Made by a program: the position numbers and the translations under genes. Source: Streptomyces virginiae (GTDB taxonomy: Bacteria > Actinomycetota > Actinomycetes > Streptomycetales > Streptomycetaceae). From it: 64,000 nt of DNA. The notes under the pieces were generated by a model that did no database searches, was not told the DNA's origin, and was given only the letters and a program-made list of their open reading frames with translations. The stretch spans positions 124,001 through 188,000 of the forward strand of contig NZ_JOAK01000003.1 in assembly GCF_000720455.1 (NCBI RefSeq). The letters run 5' to 3'. Shown here in pieces: positions 39,956 to 48,606 of the stretch. Each line of letters opens with the position of its first letter. The stretch's first letter is position 1.

Positions 39956-42325
39956 ATGGTCCAGCGCCCCGGTGTGCCGACCGCGCCCGAGCTCGTCCTG
40001 GAGACGGACACGGGCTCCACACCGATGAGCCCGGGCCGGACGTACCACGTCGGCAGGGACCCGCTCTGCGAGATCTGTTTCGAGGACGCCCGCGTCTCCT
40101 GGCACCACGCGGTCCTGCGCCCCGACGGCGACCACTGGACGGTCGAGGACGAGGACAGCACCAACGGCACCTGGGCCGACGGCCACCGCGTCCACGAGTG
40201 GAGCGTCGGCGCCGGCAGCGAACTGCGCTTCGGCGACGTGACGGACGGCCCCCGGGCCGTCCTCAACGCCCCCGGGCCCGGACCGGGAAGCGCCGACGCC
40301 GGGCCGGCCAGGGTGTCCAACCCGTCGATGACCACCACCTTCCGGCGGCCCAGCGCCGTACTCCCGCTGCCCGCCCGTACCGCCGTGCGCATCGGCCGCG
40401 CCACCGACAACGACCTCGTCATCGACGAGCTCGACGTGTCGCGCCGGCACGCCGAACTCCGGGCCCTCGCCGACGGCACCTACGAGATCGCCGACCTCGG
40501 CAGCCACAACGGCACCTACCTCAACGGCGCCCCCGTCACCGGCACGGCGCCCCTCACCGAGGGCGACATCGTCGGCATCGGCCACCTGGCCTTCTGCCTC
40601 GTCGGCGACCGCCTCCAGGAGTACGAGGACACCGGCGAGGTCACCCTCGACGTCCAGGGCCTCACCGTCGCCGTCGACCGGGGCCGCAAGACCCTCCTCG
40701 AAGAGGTCTCCTTCCCGGTGGGCGCCAAATGCCTGCTCGCCGTCATCGGCCCCAGCGGAGCCGGCAAGTCCACCCTGCTCGGCGCTCTCACCGGCCTGCG
40801 CCCGGCCGACCGCGGCACCGTCCTCTACGACGGCCGCGACCTCTACCGCGACTACGCCGAACTGCGCAGCCGCATCGGCCTCGTACCGCAGGACGACATC
40901 CTGCACTCCCAGCTCACCGTCCGGCGCGCCCTCGCCTACGCCGCCGAACTGCGCTTCCCGCAGGACACCGCGAAGGCCGAACGCCAGGCCCGGGTGGACG
41001 AGGTGATCGGCGAACTCGGCCTCGGCGAGCGGGCCGCCCAGCCCATCCACAGCCTCTCCGGCGGCCAGCGCAAACGGGTGTCCGTCGCCCTGGAGCTGCT
41101 CACGAAGCCCTCCCTGCTCTTCCTGGACGAGCCGACCTCCGGCCTCGACCCGGGTATGGACCGCTCGGTGATGCACATGCTGCGCGGCCTCGCCGACGAC
41201 GGCCGCACCGTCATCGTCGTCACCCACAGCGTCCTCAGCCTCGACGTCTGCGACCGGCTGCTGGTCCTCGCCCCGGGCGGCCGCATCGCCTACTACGGAC
41301 CGCCCGGGGAGACCCTCGGCTACTTCGGCGCCGACCAGTGGCCGGAGGCCTTCGAAGCATTCGAGAACCAGCCGGGCCGTGACTGGGCCGGTGAGTACGC
41401 CGCCTCGACGGCCCACCGCACCTACGTCCTGGGCGCCTCCCGCCAGCCGTGGCACGGCGCCGACCGCCGGGCGGCGGCCGCCCCGGCCGCGTACGCCCCG
41501 CCACCCAAGGCACAGAGCTGGGGCTCCCAGCTGTCCACCCTCGTCCGGCGCTACGCGGCGGCACTCTCCGCGGACCGGACCTTCCTCGCCATCATGATCG
41601 CGCTGCCCTTCGTCATGGGAGCCATGGCCCGCGCCCTGGCCGGCAGCAGGCTCACCCAGGAGACCGCGATCAACGCCCTGCTCATCCTGTCCGTCGGCGC
41701 GGTCCTCACCGGAGCCGCCAACGCCGTGCGCGAACTGGTCAAGGAACGGATCATCTACCGACGGGAGCGGGCCGTCGGGCTGTCCCGCTCCGCCTACCTG
41801 ATGTCGAAGGTCGTGGTGCTGGGCGCCGTCACCGTCGCCCAGGCCGTGGTGCTGACCCTGGTGGCCCTCTACGGCGTGGACCTGAGCGCCCCGGGCGGCC
41901 ACGGCGTGATCATGGACCCCCTCCTCGAGATCACCATCGCGGTGGCACTGCTCGCGTTCACCGCCATGATGCTCGGCCTGCTGATCTCCGCCCTGGTGCG
42001 CAAGGAGGAGGTCACCATGCCGCTGCTGGTCCTCCTCGCCATCGTGCAGGTGGTCTTCTGCGGCGCGCTGCTGCAGCTCGAAGGCGTGCCGGTGATCGAG
42101 CAGCTGGCCTGGCTGGTCCCCTCGCGCTGGGCCCTCGGCGCCATGGCGGGCACCATCGACCTCGGCGCGATCGTGCCCGGAACCCTCACCGACGACCCGC
42201 TGTTCGCCCACACGCCCGCGGTGTGGCTGCTGAACCTGGGCATGCTGGTGGTCCTGTCCGTCCTCTTCGGGGTGCTGGTCGCGAGGCTGCTGCGCCGGCA
42301 CGAGCCCGTGATCATGCGGAAGTAG
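39956..42325 (+). CDS. FHA-domain ABC transporter, ATPase fused to permease
   Basis: A 789-residue protein resembling M. tuberculosis Rv1747. Two FHA domains at about 13-95 (GRTYHVGRDPLCEICFEDARV, DEDSTNGTW) and 140-215 (VRIGRATDNDLVIDELDVSRRHAEL, GSHNGTYLNG) bind phosphothreonine. The ABC ATPase has Walker A GPSGAGKSTLLG near 264-275, LSGGQRKRVSVALEL near 367, and LLFLDEPTSGLDPG near 386-399, then six membrane helices of the ABC-2 type (about 530-785). Export of a cell-wall component is inferred from Rv1747. Phosphorylated partners could include the kinase encoded at 35.1 kb. The next gene starts five bases after the stop. Confidence 0.85.
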   Translation: MVQRPGVPTAPELVLETDTGSTPMSPGRTYHVGRDPLCEICFEDARVSWHHAVLRPDGDHWTVEDEDSTNGTWADGHRVHEWSVGAGSELRFGDVTDGPRAVLNAPGPGPGSADAGPARVSNPSMTTTFRRPSAVLPLPARTAVRIGRATDNDLVIDELDVSRRHAELRALADGTYEIADLGSHNGTYLNGAPVTGTAPLTEGDIVGIGHLAFCLVGDRLQEYEDTGEVTLDVQGLTVAVDRGRKTLLEEVSFPVGAKCLLAVIGPSGAGKSTLLGALTGLRPADRGTVLYDGRDLYRDYAELRSRIGLVPQDDILHSQLTVRRALAYAAELRFPQDTAKAERQARVDEVIGELGLGERAAQPIHSLSGGQRKRVSVALELLTKPSLLFLDEPTSGLDPGMDRSVMHMLRGLADDGRTVIVVTHSVLSLDVCDRLLVLAPGGRIAYYGPPGETLGYFGADQWPEAFEAFENQPGRDWAGEYAASTAHRTYVLGASRQPWHGADRRAAAAPAAYAPPPKAQSWGSQLSTLVRRYAAALSADRTFLAIMIALPFVMGAMARALAGSRLTQETAINALLILSVGAVLTGAANAVRELVKERIIYRRERAVGLSRSAYLMSKVVVLGAVTVAQAVVLTLVALYGVDLSAPGGHGVIMDPLLEITIAVALLAFTAMMLGLLISALVRKEEVTMPLLVLLAIVQVVFCGALLQLEGVPVIEQLAWLVPSRWALGAMAGTIDLGAIVPGTLTDDPLFAHTPAVWLLNLGMLVVLSVLFGVLVARLLRRHEPVIMRK

Positions 42326-42330
42326 GCCTC

Positions 42331-43011
42331 ATGAGCAGCTCGATGGATTCCGGGATCGCCGTGGCCGACTTCCGGCCCACCCACGTGGTGCCGCCCCCCG
42401 GGCTGTCCGCATGGGAAGCCCCCGACGTCTCCCGGCCGACCGCCGCCCTGGACGCCTTCCTGCCCGTCCAGCTGCTGTCGCGAAGGGGGGAGTGGGGGGA
42501 GATCCTCTGCGCCAACGGATGGAGCGCCTGGGTCGACGGGCGGCTGCTCATCGCGGTTCCGCAGCCGCCGCCGACCACGGGGGAGCGGCCGTCGGTACGC
42601 GCCGAGGACCCCAGGCCGCTGCTCGCGCGCGGCGCCGACGCCCTCGAACGCTACCGGCACGCCGTGGACGAACTGGCCTCCGGCCGGGCCGACACCGACG
42701 CCTTCCGGCGGTCCCTGCGCGGGCTGCGGGCGGGCGTCGTCGTCGACGGGGAGTCGGTCTGGCTCTACGACGAGGCCTCGGGACGGTGGATGTACGGCGA
42801 CGGGACGCGCCTGGCGACGTACGCGGTGACCGAGGGGCCGGGAAACACCCACGGGCCCCAGTCGCCGCCGGCCGAGCCGGAAGGCCGCGGGGCCGGCGCG
42901 GGGCCCGATGCGCCGCCCGCCGGACCGGACGCGGGCGGACCCGGCCGGCAGGCCGCCCCGACCGCCGGCCCGACCCGGATCGTGGACACGCAGGACCCCG
43001 AAGCGCAGTAG
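42331..43011 (+). CDS. Companion protein of FHA-ABC transporter, unknown function
   Basis: A 226-residue soluble protein encoded five bases after the FHA-ABC gene, so in the same operon. The first 85 residues contain a beta-rich domain like an SH3 fold (FLPVQLLSRRGEWGEILCANGWSAWVDGRLLIAV). A helical part at about 95-135 (LARGADALERYRHAVDELASG) and another beta piece (GVVVDGESVWLYDEASGRWMY) follow. The last 70 residues are Pro/Gly/Ala-rich and disordered, ending TRIVDTQDPEAQ. No family name is known to me; a regulatory role on the transporter is inferred only from the location. Confidence 0.65.
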   Translation: MSSSMDSGIAVADFRPTHVVPPPGLSAWEAPDVSRPTAALDAFLPVQLLSRRGEWGEILCANGWSAWVDGRLLIAVPQPPPTTGERPSVRAEDPRPLLARGADALERYRHAVDELASGRADTDAFRRSLRGLRAGVVVDGESVWLYDEASGRWMYGDGTRLATYAVTEGPGNTHGPQSPPAEPEGRGAGAGPDAPPAGPDAGGPGRQAAPTAGPTRIVDTQDPEAQ

Positions 43012-43071
43012 GGCAAGTGCAGTGAAGGCAAGCGCGACGCTGAGCGGACGGCATCCGCCGACGGGCGCGGG

Positions 43072-44364
43072 TCAGCCGTGAGCCGGCGCCGCGGCGGGCG
43101 CGTCGACCCGCCCGCGCCGGTGCAGCGGGCGGGCCAGGAGGCCGCCGAGGAAGCCCGCCACGGCACCCCAGAGGAGCCCGAGGCCGACCGTCCGCCACAG
43201 CACGGGGTTCAGTACGAGCTGTCCGCCGAGGCCGTCCACCTCGCCGATGCCCAGGAGGGACAGCCCGTACTCGGCCTGGACCCGGCACAGCAGGCAGACC
43301 GCGAGGGTGGCCAGGGCGAGGGCCGCGCCGAGATGGAGCGCGTGCTGCCAGGGCCGGACGTGCGCGGGGGACCGTAGGGCCGCCAGTACACCCGTGCCCA
43401 GCAGCAGGACGGCGGCCACCACCACCAGCCACCACGCCCGCGGGTCGCGCGCCGCGAACGACGCCACGTCGACCGGGGCCCCGTCGGCATCGCGCAGCAC
43501 CTCGTCCAGCAGCTGCGGCATCGGCAGCCCGAAGGCCCCTTCGACCCGGGCCTCCCAGGCTCCGCCGAAGCCCAGGGTGAGCGCGAACCAGACGAGGTTC
43601 GGCAACCCGAGCAGGACCACGGCGAGGGTCCGGCCGGCGTCCCCCCGGGTCGCGGCCACCACCAGTGCCACGACGACGCCGATCACGACGTACGAGAGGA
43701 GCAGCAGGGTCGTGGCGAAGGCGGCCGGACGCACCGCCGTGTGGAAGCGGACCAGGCCGGCCGGGAGCGGTGCCCTGCGCGACACCAGCAGGGCGATCAG
43801 CAACAGGCCCAGGATCCACAGCAGTCCGAACAGCAGGGTGGCGGGCACGTCGGCGCGGAAGCCCACCGTCGGCGCGGAGTCAAGGAGTTCACCGATCACC
43901 GCGACGGTGGGGTCGTCGGCGGAGATGCCGAAGTCCTGCCGGGCCAGGAACGCGGCGGCGAGCAGCGCGAGCAGCCACAGCACGACCAACGGGACGGCCC
44001 GGCCGACGAGTTCGCGGGGCCTGGCCACGGCCCGGTTGTGCAGCGGACGCAGGAAGCAGTAGCCGGCCGCGAGGGCGCCCGCCAGACTCACGGAGAGCGG
44101 GAGCACCGCCAGGCTCGCGTCCACGCCCGCCAGCAGGCCGGCGTCGCCGGACACCTCCACGGTACCGCCGGCCGCCATCACGACGACCGCGGCGAGCACG
44201 TGCGGGAACGCCCCTTCCGGGAGGTCGCCGGCGCCCGCGCACGCGAGGCCGGCCGCGGCCACCGCGGTCATCGCCGCGAAGCCCGCGACGACGGTGACGA
44301 GGGCGTCGCGCCAGGCCCTCGCGGAGCCCCCGGTCGATGCTGGTCTGGGCGTCTGGCTCACCAT
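43072..44364 (-). CDS. Streptophobe family membrane protein
   Basis: A 430-residue protein with about eleven hydrophobic segments, e.g. ALVTVVAGFAAMTAVAAAGLAC, AVPLVVLWLLALLAAAFL and ATLLFGLLWILGLLLIALLV. The start (AWRDALVTVVAGFAAMTAVAAAGLACAGAGDLPEGAF pattern), VVVMAAGGTVEVSGDAG and a C-terminal GLGGQLVLNPVLWRTVGLGLLWG are typical of the actinobacterial 'streptophobe' proteins, which are of unknown function. Long extracytoplasmic loop at about 250-290 (GGAWEARVEGAFGLPMP, LLDEVLRDADG). The ATG at 44364 is chosen; further upstream frame is Cys/His-rich and unlikely. It is divergent from the DUF6777 gene with 90 bases between. Confidence 0.75.
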   Translation of the reverse strand: MVSQTPRPASTGGSARAWRDALVTVVAGFAAMTAVAAAGLACAGAGDLPEGAFPHVLAAVVVMAAGGTVEVSGDAGLLAGVDASLAVLPLSVSLAGALAAGYCFLRPLHNRAVARPRELVGRAVPLVVLWLLALLAAAFLARQDFGISADDPTVAVIGELLDSAPTVGFRADVPATLLFGLLWILGLLLIALLVSRRAPLPAGLVRFHTAVRPAAFATTLLLLSYVVIGVVVALVVAATRGDAGRTLAVVLLGLPNLVWFALTLGFGGAWEARVEGAFGLPMPQLLDEVLRDADGAPVDVASFAARDPRAWWLVVVAAVLLLGTGVLAALRSPAHVRPWQHALHLGAALALATLAVCLLCRVQAEYGLSLLGIGEVDGLGGQLVLNPVLWRTVGLGLLWGAVAGFLGGLLARPLHRRGRVDAPAAAPAHG

Positions 44365-44454
44365 GCAACCGTGGCACTCCCGGCTTGCGGGCACCACCCG
44401 GACGGCGCACACAATGGTCCGATGGGAACTCCCTCCTCCTGGGAAGAAGAGCCC

Positions 44455-46176
44455 GTGAGCACACATTCCTCCGGTTGGCAGCCGTCGTCAGAGCGACCCA
44501 CGGGGCCGCCTTCCGGGCCGCTGTCGGGCGGGCGGCAGGTACCGCCGCCCCCGCCCCCGACCGGGCCGCCCGGCGGTCCCGGCGGTCCCGGCGGTCCCGG
44601 CGGTCCGGGGCCGGACAAGGCTCCCTGGTGGCGGTCCGTTCCACGGCTCGCCACCGCTCTCGTCGCGGTGGTCGCGGTCGTGGCCCTGGCGGTGGTGCTG
44701 ACCCGGCCCGGCGGCGCCCCCAGCGCCGGGGGCGAGGTGTTCCTCCAGCCGGCCGCGGCCGCGGGCCCCGACCCCTTCACCGAGTCCACCGTGGTGAAGG
44801 AGGACGCACCGCCACCGGAGAGCCCGCCACCGCAGAGCCCGGCGCCGTCCCCCAGCGGGACCGGCGCCGCTCCCACCACCCAGGGCACCACCACGGGCAC
44901 CCGGAGCGTCAGCGGTTCCGCCCCGGGCGTGTACGGGGGCACCCAGGACGTGGCGAGCTGCGACGTCGAGAAGCAGATCAAGGTGCTGGCCGCGGAGCCC
45001 GCCAAGAACGCGGCCTTCGCCGCGACGCTCGGCATCCAGCCGACGGCCGTGCCCCAGTACCTTCGCTCGCTCACCCCGGTGCAGCTGCGGCTGGACACCC
45101 GGGTCACGAACCACGGCTTCCAGAACGGCAAGGTCACCAGCTACCAGGCCGTACTGCAGGCCGGAACGGCCGTGCTCGTGGACGACCGCGGCGTGCCGCG
45201 GGTGCGCTGCGCGTGCGGGAACCCGCTCGGTCCGCCGGTGCCGCTCAAGGCCGCCCCGAAGCGCTACGGGCAGACGTGGCCCTCGTACCAGCCGGCGAAG
45301 GTCGTCGTCATCGCACCGGCTGTGCAGCCCGTGAAGAAGATCGTGATCTACGACCACCAGAACCGGCACTGGTTCGAGCGCGAGAAGGGCCACCACCAGG
45401 AGAGGCGGCCAGACCGGCCGATCCCGCCGCCGGTGATCCCGACGCCGCCGACCACGCCGAGTCCGTGGGTCACGCCGACGCACACCGGGCCGAAGCCGCC
45501 GAAGCCGCCGGGACCGCCGTCGAAGTCGCCCTCGCACACGGGGCCGAAGCCGCCGTCCAAGTCGCCTTCGAAGTCGCCCTCGACATCCCCGTCCGGGAAG
45601 CCCTCCGGCTCCGAGTCCCCCTCGAAGTCGCCGTCGAAGCCGCCGTCGGGGTCCCCGTCGAAGTCTGCGTCGGAGTCGCCCTCGGGTTCGCAGTCCCCGT
45701 CGACGTCTCCCTCGGGATCCCCGTCGGTCTCGCCGACACCCTCCCCGAAGGCCTCGCCGTCGGTGTCGCCCTCGGTCTCGCCGTCGGGTTCGCCGACGGA
45801 GAAGGCGTCGCCCTCTCCGTCCAAGCCGCCCTCGGGGTCCCCGTCGGAACCTCCGTCGCCGTCGGGCTCCCCCTCGGGGTCCCCGGCGGCATCGCCCTCG
45901 CCGAAGCTGTCACCGTCGCCCTCTGAGGCTCGTTCGCCCCAGCCGACCGACCGCACGCCCTCGCTGCCGACGCGGACGCCGCGCCCGACCGACCGCACGC
46001 CTTCCGTGCCGACCAGGTCCGCAGCTCCGCAGTCACCGGTCGCGCCGCAGCCGGAGCCGGAACCGGCACGTACGGCCATCGAGCCGCCGCCGCAGGACCA
46101 GCCCCGCGAGGACGGTGGCGGGAACGGCCGTGACGGCGGTGACGGCGGGAACGGCGGTGACGGCGGGAACCGGTGA
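44455..46176 (+). CDS. DUF6777-type single-pass membrane protein with long Ser/Pro stalk
   Basis: A 573-residue protein. A Pro/Gly-rich cytoplasmic N-terminus (GPPGGPGGPGGPGGPGPDK) precedes one membrane helix (LATALVAVVAVVALAVVLT). The extracellular DUF6777 domain at about 95-290 contains GEVFLQPAAAAGPDPFTEST, VYGGTQDVASCDVEKQIKVL, LRLDTRVTNHGFQNGKVTSY and VRCACGNPLGPPVPL. A His-rich turn (YDHQNRHWFEREKGHHQERR) and about 200 residues of Ser-Pro-Lys repeats (SPSKSPS, SGSPS) follow, ending in a Gly/Asp/Asn run. There is no LPxTG sorting motif. The GTG at 44455 (MSTHSSGW) is chosen over ATG 44422 since homologues start with MST. The function is unknown. Its stop lies in a hairpin. Confidence 0.72.
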   Translation: MSTHSSGWQPSSERPTGPPSGPLSGGRQVPPPPPPTGPPGGPGGPGGPGGPGPDKAPWWRSVPRLATALVAVVAVVALAVVLTRPGGAPSAGGEVFLQPAAAAGPDPFTESTVVKEDAPPPESPPPQSPAPSPSGTGAAPTTQGTTTGTRSVSGSAPGVYGGTQDVASCDVEKQIKVLAAEPAKNAAFAATLGIQPTAVPQYLRSLTPVQLRLDTRVTNHGFQNGKVTSYQAVLQAGTAVLVDDRGVPRVRCACGNPLGPPVPLKAAPKRYGQTWPSYQPAKVVVIAPAVQPVKKIVIYDHQNRHWFEREKGHHQERRPDRPIPPPVIPTPPTTPSPWVTPTHTGPKPPKPPGPPSKSPSHTGPKPPSKSPSKSPSTSPSGKPSGSESPSKSPSKPPSGSPSKSASESPSGSQSPSTSPSGSPSVSPTPSPKASPSVSPSVSPSGSPTEKASPSPSKPPSGSPSEPPSPSGSPSGSPAASPSPKLSPSPSEARSPQPTDRTPSLPTRTPRPTDRTPSVPTRSAAPQSPVAPQPEPEPARTAIEPPPQDQPREDGGGNGRDGGDGGNGGDGGNR

Positions 46177-46197
46177 CCGGTGGCAGAGCACCGGTCA
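46174..46197. terminator. Bidirectional hairpin containing both convergent stop codons
   Basis: TGACCGGTG (46174-46182) and CACCGGTCA (46189-46197) form a nine-pair stem with loop GCAGAG. The TGA at the left end stops the DUF6777 gene; the TCA at the right end stops the small membrane protein gene on the other strand. Confidence 0.65.
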
Positions 46198-46434
46198 GGT
46201 CCGGGCGCGGCGGGTCAGCGAGTCACCCGCCGCGCCCACCGCCACGCCGAGGGCGACCATGACGACGTAGCCGTAGATTTCGTAGCCGTCGGGAACGAGG
46301 AAGCGGACGAAGCCCATGAAGTGGATCCAGCCGAGCCACTCGTGCAGGAGGCCGCTCCCGCCGCCGAGGACGAGGACGAAGCTCAGCAGCCCCGTCACGG
46401 CTGCCAGCGGGGACTTGGGATGGGTGGAGGTCAT
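46195..46434 (-). CDS. Small two-helix membrane protein
   Basis: A 79-residue protein: MTSTHPKSPLAAVTGLLSFVLVLGGGSGLLHEWLGW with a hydrophobic segment at about 9-28, a loop FMGFVRFLVPDGYEIYG and a second segment VVMVALGVAVGAAGD, then a basic C-terminus (SLTRRART). Codon use matches neighbouring genes (strong third-position GC), which supports it as a real gene. I do not recognise the family. It converges on the DUF6777 gene. Confidence 0.55.
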   Translation of the reverse strand: MTSTHPKSPLAAVTGLLSFVLVLGGGSGLLHEWLGWIHFMGFVRFLVPDGYEIYGYVVMVALGVAVGAAGDSLTRRART

Positions 46435-46560
46435 GGTCCGACCGTAGGCGCGGCGCGTACGACGGCGGATCCGTCCGAAGGCTGCGCGGGGTCGTACTTA
46501 AGTATTTGATGCCCGTCTCGGACGTCCGCGGGCGCGCGGGCCCGCGTAGATTTCCCGGAC

Positions 46561-47129
46561 ATGCGCCGTATTCACCGCACCGGCCGGGACCGGGCCGTGG
46601 ACCTCGGGGTGGTCCCCTTCGCGGCCTGCTTCGCCGCCGTCAGCTCGCAGTCCATCCCGGTGCCGGAGGGCCTCGGCCAGGCATGGCGGACCCTCGACCA
46701 GGTGGCCGGGGGCTGGGATGCGCCGCGCTCCTCCTGCGACGGCGCTGGCCGGTGCCCCTGGCCGTGGCACTGATCCTGGCCGGCAGCCAGACGCACTACA
46801 TGACCGGACCGGCGATGGTGGCGGTCTTCACGGTGGCCGCGACCATGCCGTGGCGGGCCACGGCATGGGTGGCGGCGTCGGTCTTCGCCCCGCTGCCGGT
46901 CTTCCTGTGGCAGCTGCCCGACATGCCGGAGGACCGGGCGGGTTCCGCCCTGACCTACTTCGCCCTCATCGCCGGGGCCGTCGGCTGGGGACTGTTCCGG
47001 CGCTCGCGCGGGCAGTTGATCGCCTCGCTGCGGGCGCTCGCCGAACTGGCCGAGGCGGACGCGGAGTCCAGGGCCGACAACCGCGTTCAGATCGCCCTGC
47101 TGGTCCACGACGCGGACGAACCGGCCTGA
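46561..47129 (+). pseudogene. Frameshifted and truncated sensor histidine kinase
   Basis: MRRIHRTGRDRAVDLGVVPF, then PEGLGQAWRTLDQVAGG is the start of a Streptomyces NarL-type sensor kinase with several membrane helices. At about 46708-46714 the frame breaks: GGGGGCTGGGATGCGCC lacks one C compared with the expected GGC-CTG, and the frame +1 continues CAALLLRRRWPVPLAVALIL, TVAATMPWRATAWVAASVFAP and GAVGWGLFRRSRGQLIASLR to ADAESRADNRVQIALLVHD and a stop. The dimerisation helix with the phospho-acceptor His and the HATPase domain that should come next are absent, and no response regulator follows. It cannot signal; it is a relic with two lesions. Confidence 0.75.
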
Positions 47130-47288
47130 GCGCTCCGACTCGGCCTGGGCGAGGGCCGGTTGCGGGGTTCCGCCTGAGGCACCGGGGTGGGCGCAGGTCC
47201 GGCCGCCGGGAGAATGCCGGGGGGCGGGAAACGAACTCGCCCACCTGGCGAGCCGGTCGCGCCGCACGGACCGGTGACGTCACCGGCC

Positions 47289-47984
47289 TCACGCCACCGG
47301 CGGGGCCGATCGGCGGACCATCTCGGCGATCCAGGCCGGGGCGAACGGGGACGTGCAACCGGGGGACGTCGGGTAGTCCTTCAGTACCCCCAGGCGCTCG
47401 CCGACGGCGATCGCGCGGGCGCGGTGCTCCGGATGCTCGATACCGATCTGCGCCAGGCAGTGGTTCATCGCCCACTGCAGGCGGTCCGGGGCGCCCTTCA
47501 TCTCCGCCTCGATGACGTCGAGCAGTCCCGACAGGTCCAGCCCCTCCGGCCTCTTCGCCACGCGCTCCGTGGTCAGCGACCAGCCGGCGCTCGCGACCGC
47601 CGGATCCGGGTCGGCGAACCAGGCCACGCGCAGCTCCTCCGCGTGCGGGTTCTTCTTCACCACGTAGTTCACGAGCCAGTCGTGCACCTTGGGCGTCCGC
47701 GCCCCCCGCAGCATGGCGTCCAACTCCTCACGCTCGAACGCCTTCGGGCGGCAGATCAGGAGTGCCAGCAGCCTCGCCGCCGTGTCCTGCGTGTCCCAGA
47801 GCTCGCGCGCCAGTTCCGGTTGCGTCTTCAGCCGTTTCGCCACCGCGCGCAGCTTGCCGAGGTTCACACCGTGGTCCTCACCGTGCTTCTCGTTCACGGC
47901 ACGTGCCTTCGGGTCCTCGAGCCCGGCCAGTTCGGCCATCACATCGGCCGGCGCCGTCCCGGTCACCTCAGCCACCTCAGCCAC
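47289..47984 (-). CDS. DNA alkylation repair protein (AlkD-like HEAT repeats)
   Basis: A 231-residue all-helical protein of the AlkC/AlkD superfamily. Helical repeats are seen in GVNLGKLRAVAKRLKTQPELARELWD, DTAARLLALLICRPKAFEREEL, KVHDWLVNYVVKKNPHAEELRVAWF, PDPAVASAGWSLTTERVAKRP and RLQWAMNHCLAQIGIEHPEHR. The order and the Trp/His-rich centre fit enzymes that remove bulky alkyl bases such as 3- or 7-alkylpurines without base flipping. Whether it has AlkD-type glycosylase activity cannot be told. The ATG or a nearby GTG start was taken at the first Met (MAEVAEVTG). Confidence 0.7.
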   Translation of the reverse strand: MAEVAEVTGTAPADVMAELAGLEDPKARAVNEKHGEDHGVNLGKLRAVAKRLKTQPELARELWDTQDTAARLLALLICRPKAFEREELDAMLRGARTPKVHDWLVNYVVKKNPHAEELRVAWFADPDPAVASAGWSLTTERVAKRPEGLDLSGLLDVIEAEMKGAPDRLQWAMNHCLAQIGIEHPEHRARAIAVGERLGVLKDYPTSPGCTSPFAPAWIAEMVRRSAPPVA

Positions 47985-48366
47985 CTCTCCCTCGCTTCCC
48001 GAGCCTAGTCCGTTGCGGTGACGTGCGGCCGCCCCGCATAGTTGGCCGATGCACCGGAATTGCCGCGGAAAGCGGGTGGATTCCGTCCCCGCCCGAGATG
48101 CCGATCGGCGGGGCGGTGACTAATATCATCCGTAGGTAGCTGTGGCAACTGCGGGAATCACACCCTTTACCCGCGGTGACACGCCGGAGCGCGAGGCGTG
48201 CGACATATCGCACCGGCCCCGAAGGTCCGTGGCCCAACGAGGCCGCGTTGACGGGGGATGCGCGCATTCATGAAATCTGTACGGCCACAGGTGCAGCCAT
48301 GAACATCCCTTGCGTGAGGAGGAAGAACAAATTTTCGTGCCGTAGCAACGAGAAGGGTTCTCAACC
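47985..48366. promoter_or_regulatory. Long, relatively AT-rich leader before the small secreted peptide gene
   Basis: A 382-base region without a credible gene. It is clearly less GC-rich than its surroundings (for example GGTGACTAATATCATCC at about 48115-48131 and GAACAAATTTTCGTGCC near 48327-48343), and includes the short palindrome GCCGATCGGC at 48100-48109. GTGAGGAGGAAG at about 48315-48326 is a strong site but lies 40 bases before the ATG, so it may belong to a leader element. Probably the promoter and 5' UTR of the gene at 48367. Confidence 0.4.
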
Positions 48367-48594
48367 ATGCGAGCAACGAGAGTCAAGCGCCTCTTCGCGG
48401 TGTCCGCCATCGGCGTTCTGATGGCCGGCGGCGCCCTGGGCGCCGCGGGTACCGCCTCGGCGGCGACCCCCACCCAGTCCGTCACGTACGTGAGTGGCGG
48501 CGGCTGGGACCATGACAGGGGCGGCCACCACCACGGCTGGTACGACGATGACGACGACGACTACCGTGGCGGAGGCTACGGCCACGACTGCTGA
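48367..48594 (+). CDS. Tiny secreted His/Asp/Gly-rich protein
   Basis: A 75-residue precursor. The signal peptide is clear: MRATRVKRL, hydrophobic FAVSAIGVLMAGGALGAAG, and cleavage at TASA-ATPTQ near residue 33. The mature part of about 42 residues is VTYVSGGGWDHDRGGHHHGW, then YDDDDDDYRGGGYGHDC, i.e. a His cluster, six aspartates and a single final cysteine. The composition suggests metal binding or a surface role; I know no named family. It has its own terminator and an unusually long leader, which suggests strong or conditional expression. Small secreted proteins of this kind are common in Streptomyces and mostly unstudied. Confidence 0.7.
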   Translation: MRATRVKRLFAVSAIGVLMAGGALGAAGTASAATPTQSVTYVSGGGWDHDRGGHHHGWYDDDDDDYRGGGYGHDC

Positions 48595-48606
48595 CACCAC
48601 AGCACA

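Noticed and set aside
43012..43071. Hairpin between the ABC companion gene and the streptophobe gene
   Set aside because: Only short imperfect pairing (GGAC/GCATCC) could be found; not strong enough to call.
44422..44454. ATG at 44422 as start of the DUF6777 protein
   Set aside because: The GTG at 44455 gives the usual MST... start of relatives; the ATG remains possible.
48100..48109. Palindrome GCCGATCGGC as another family-1 repeat copy
   Set aside because: Only the short GCCGATC core agrees; the flanks do not match the repeat arms or loop.
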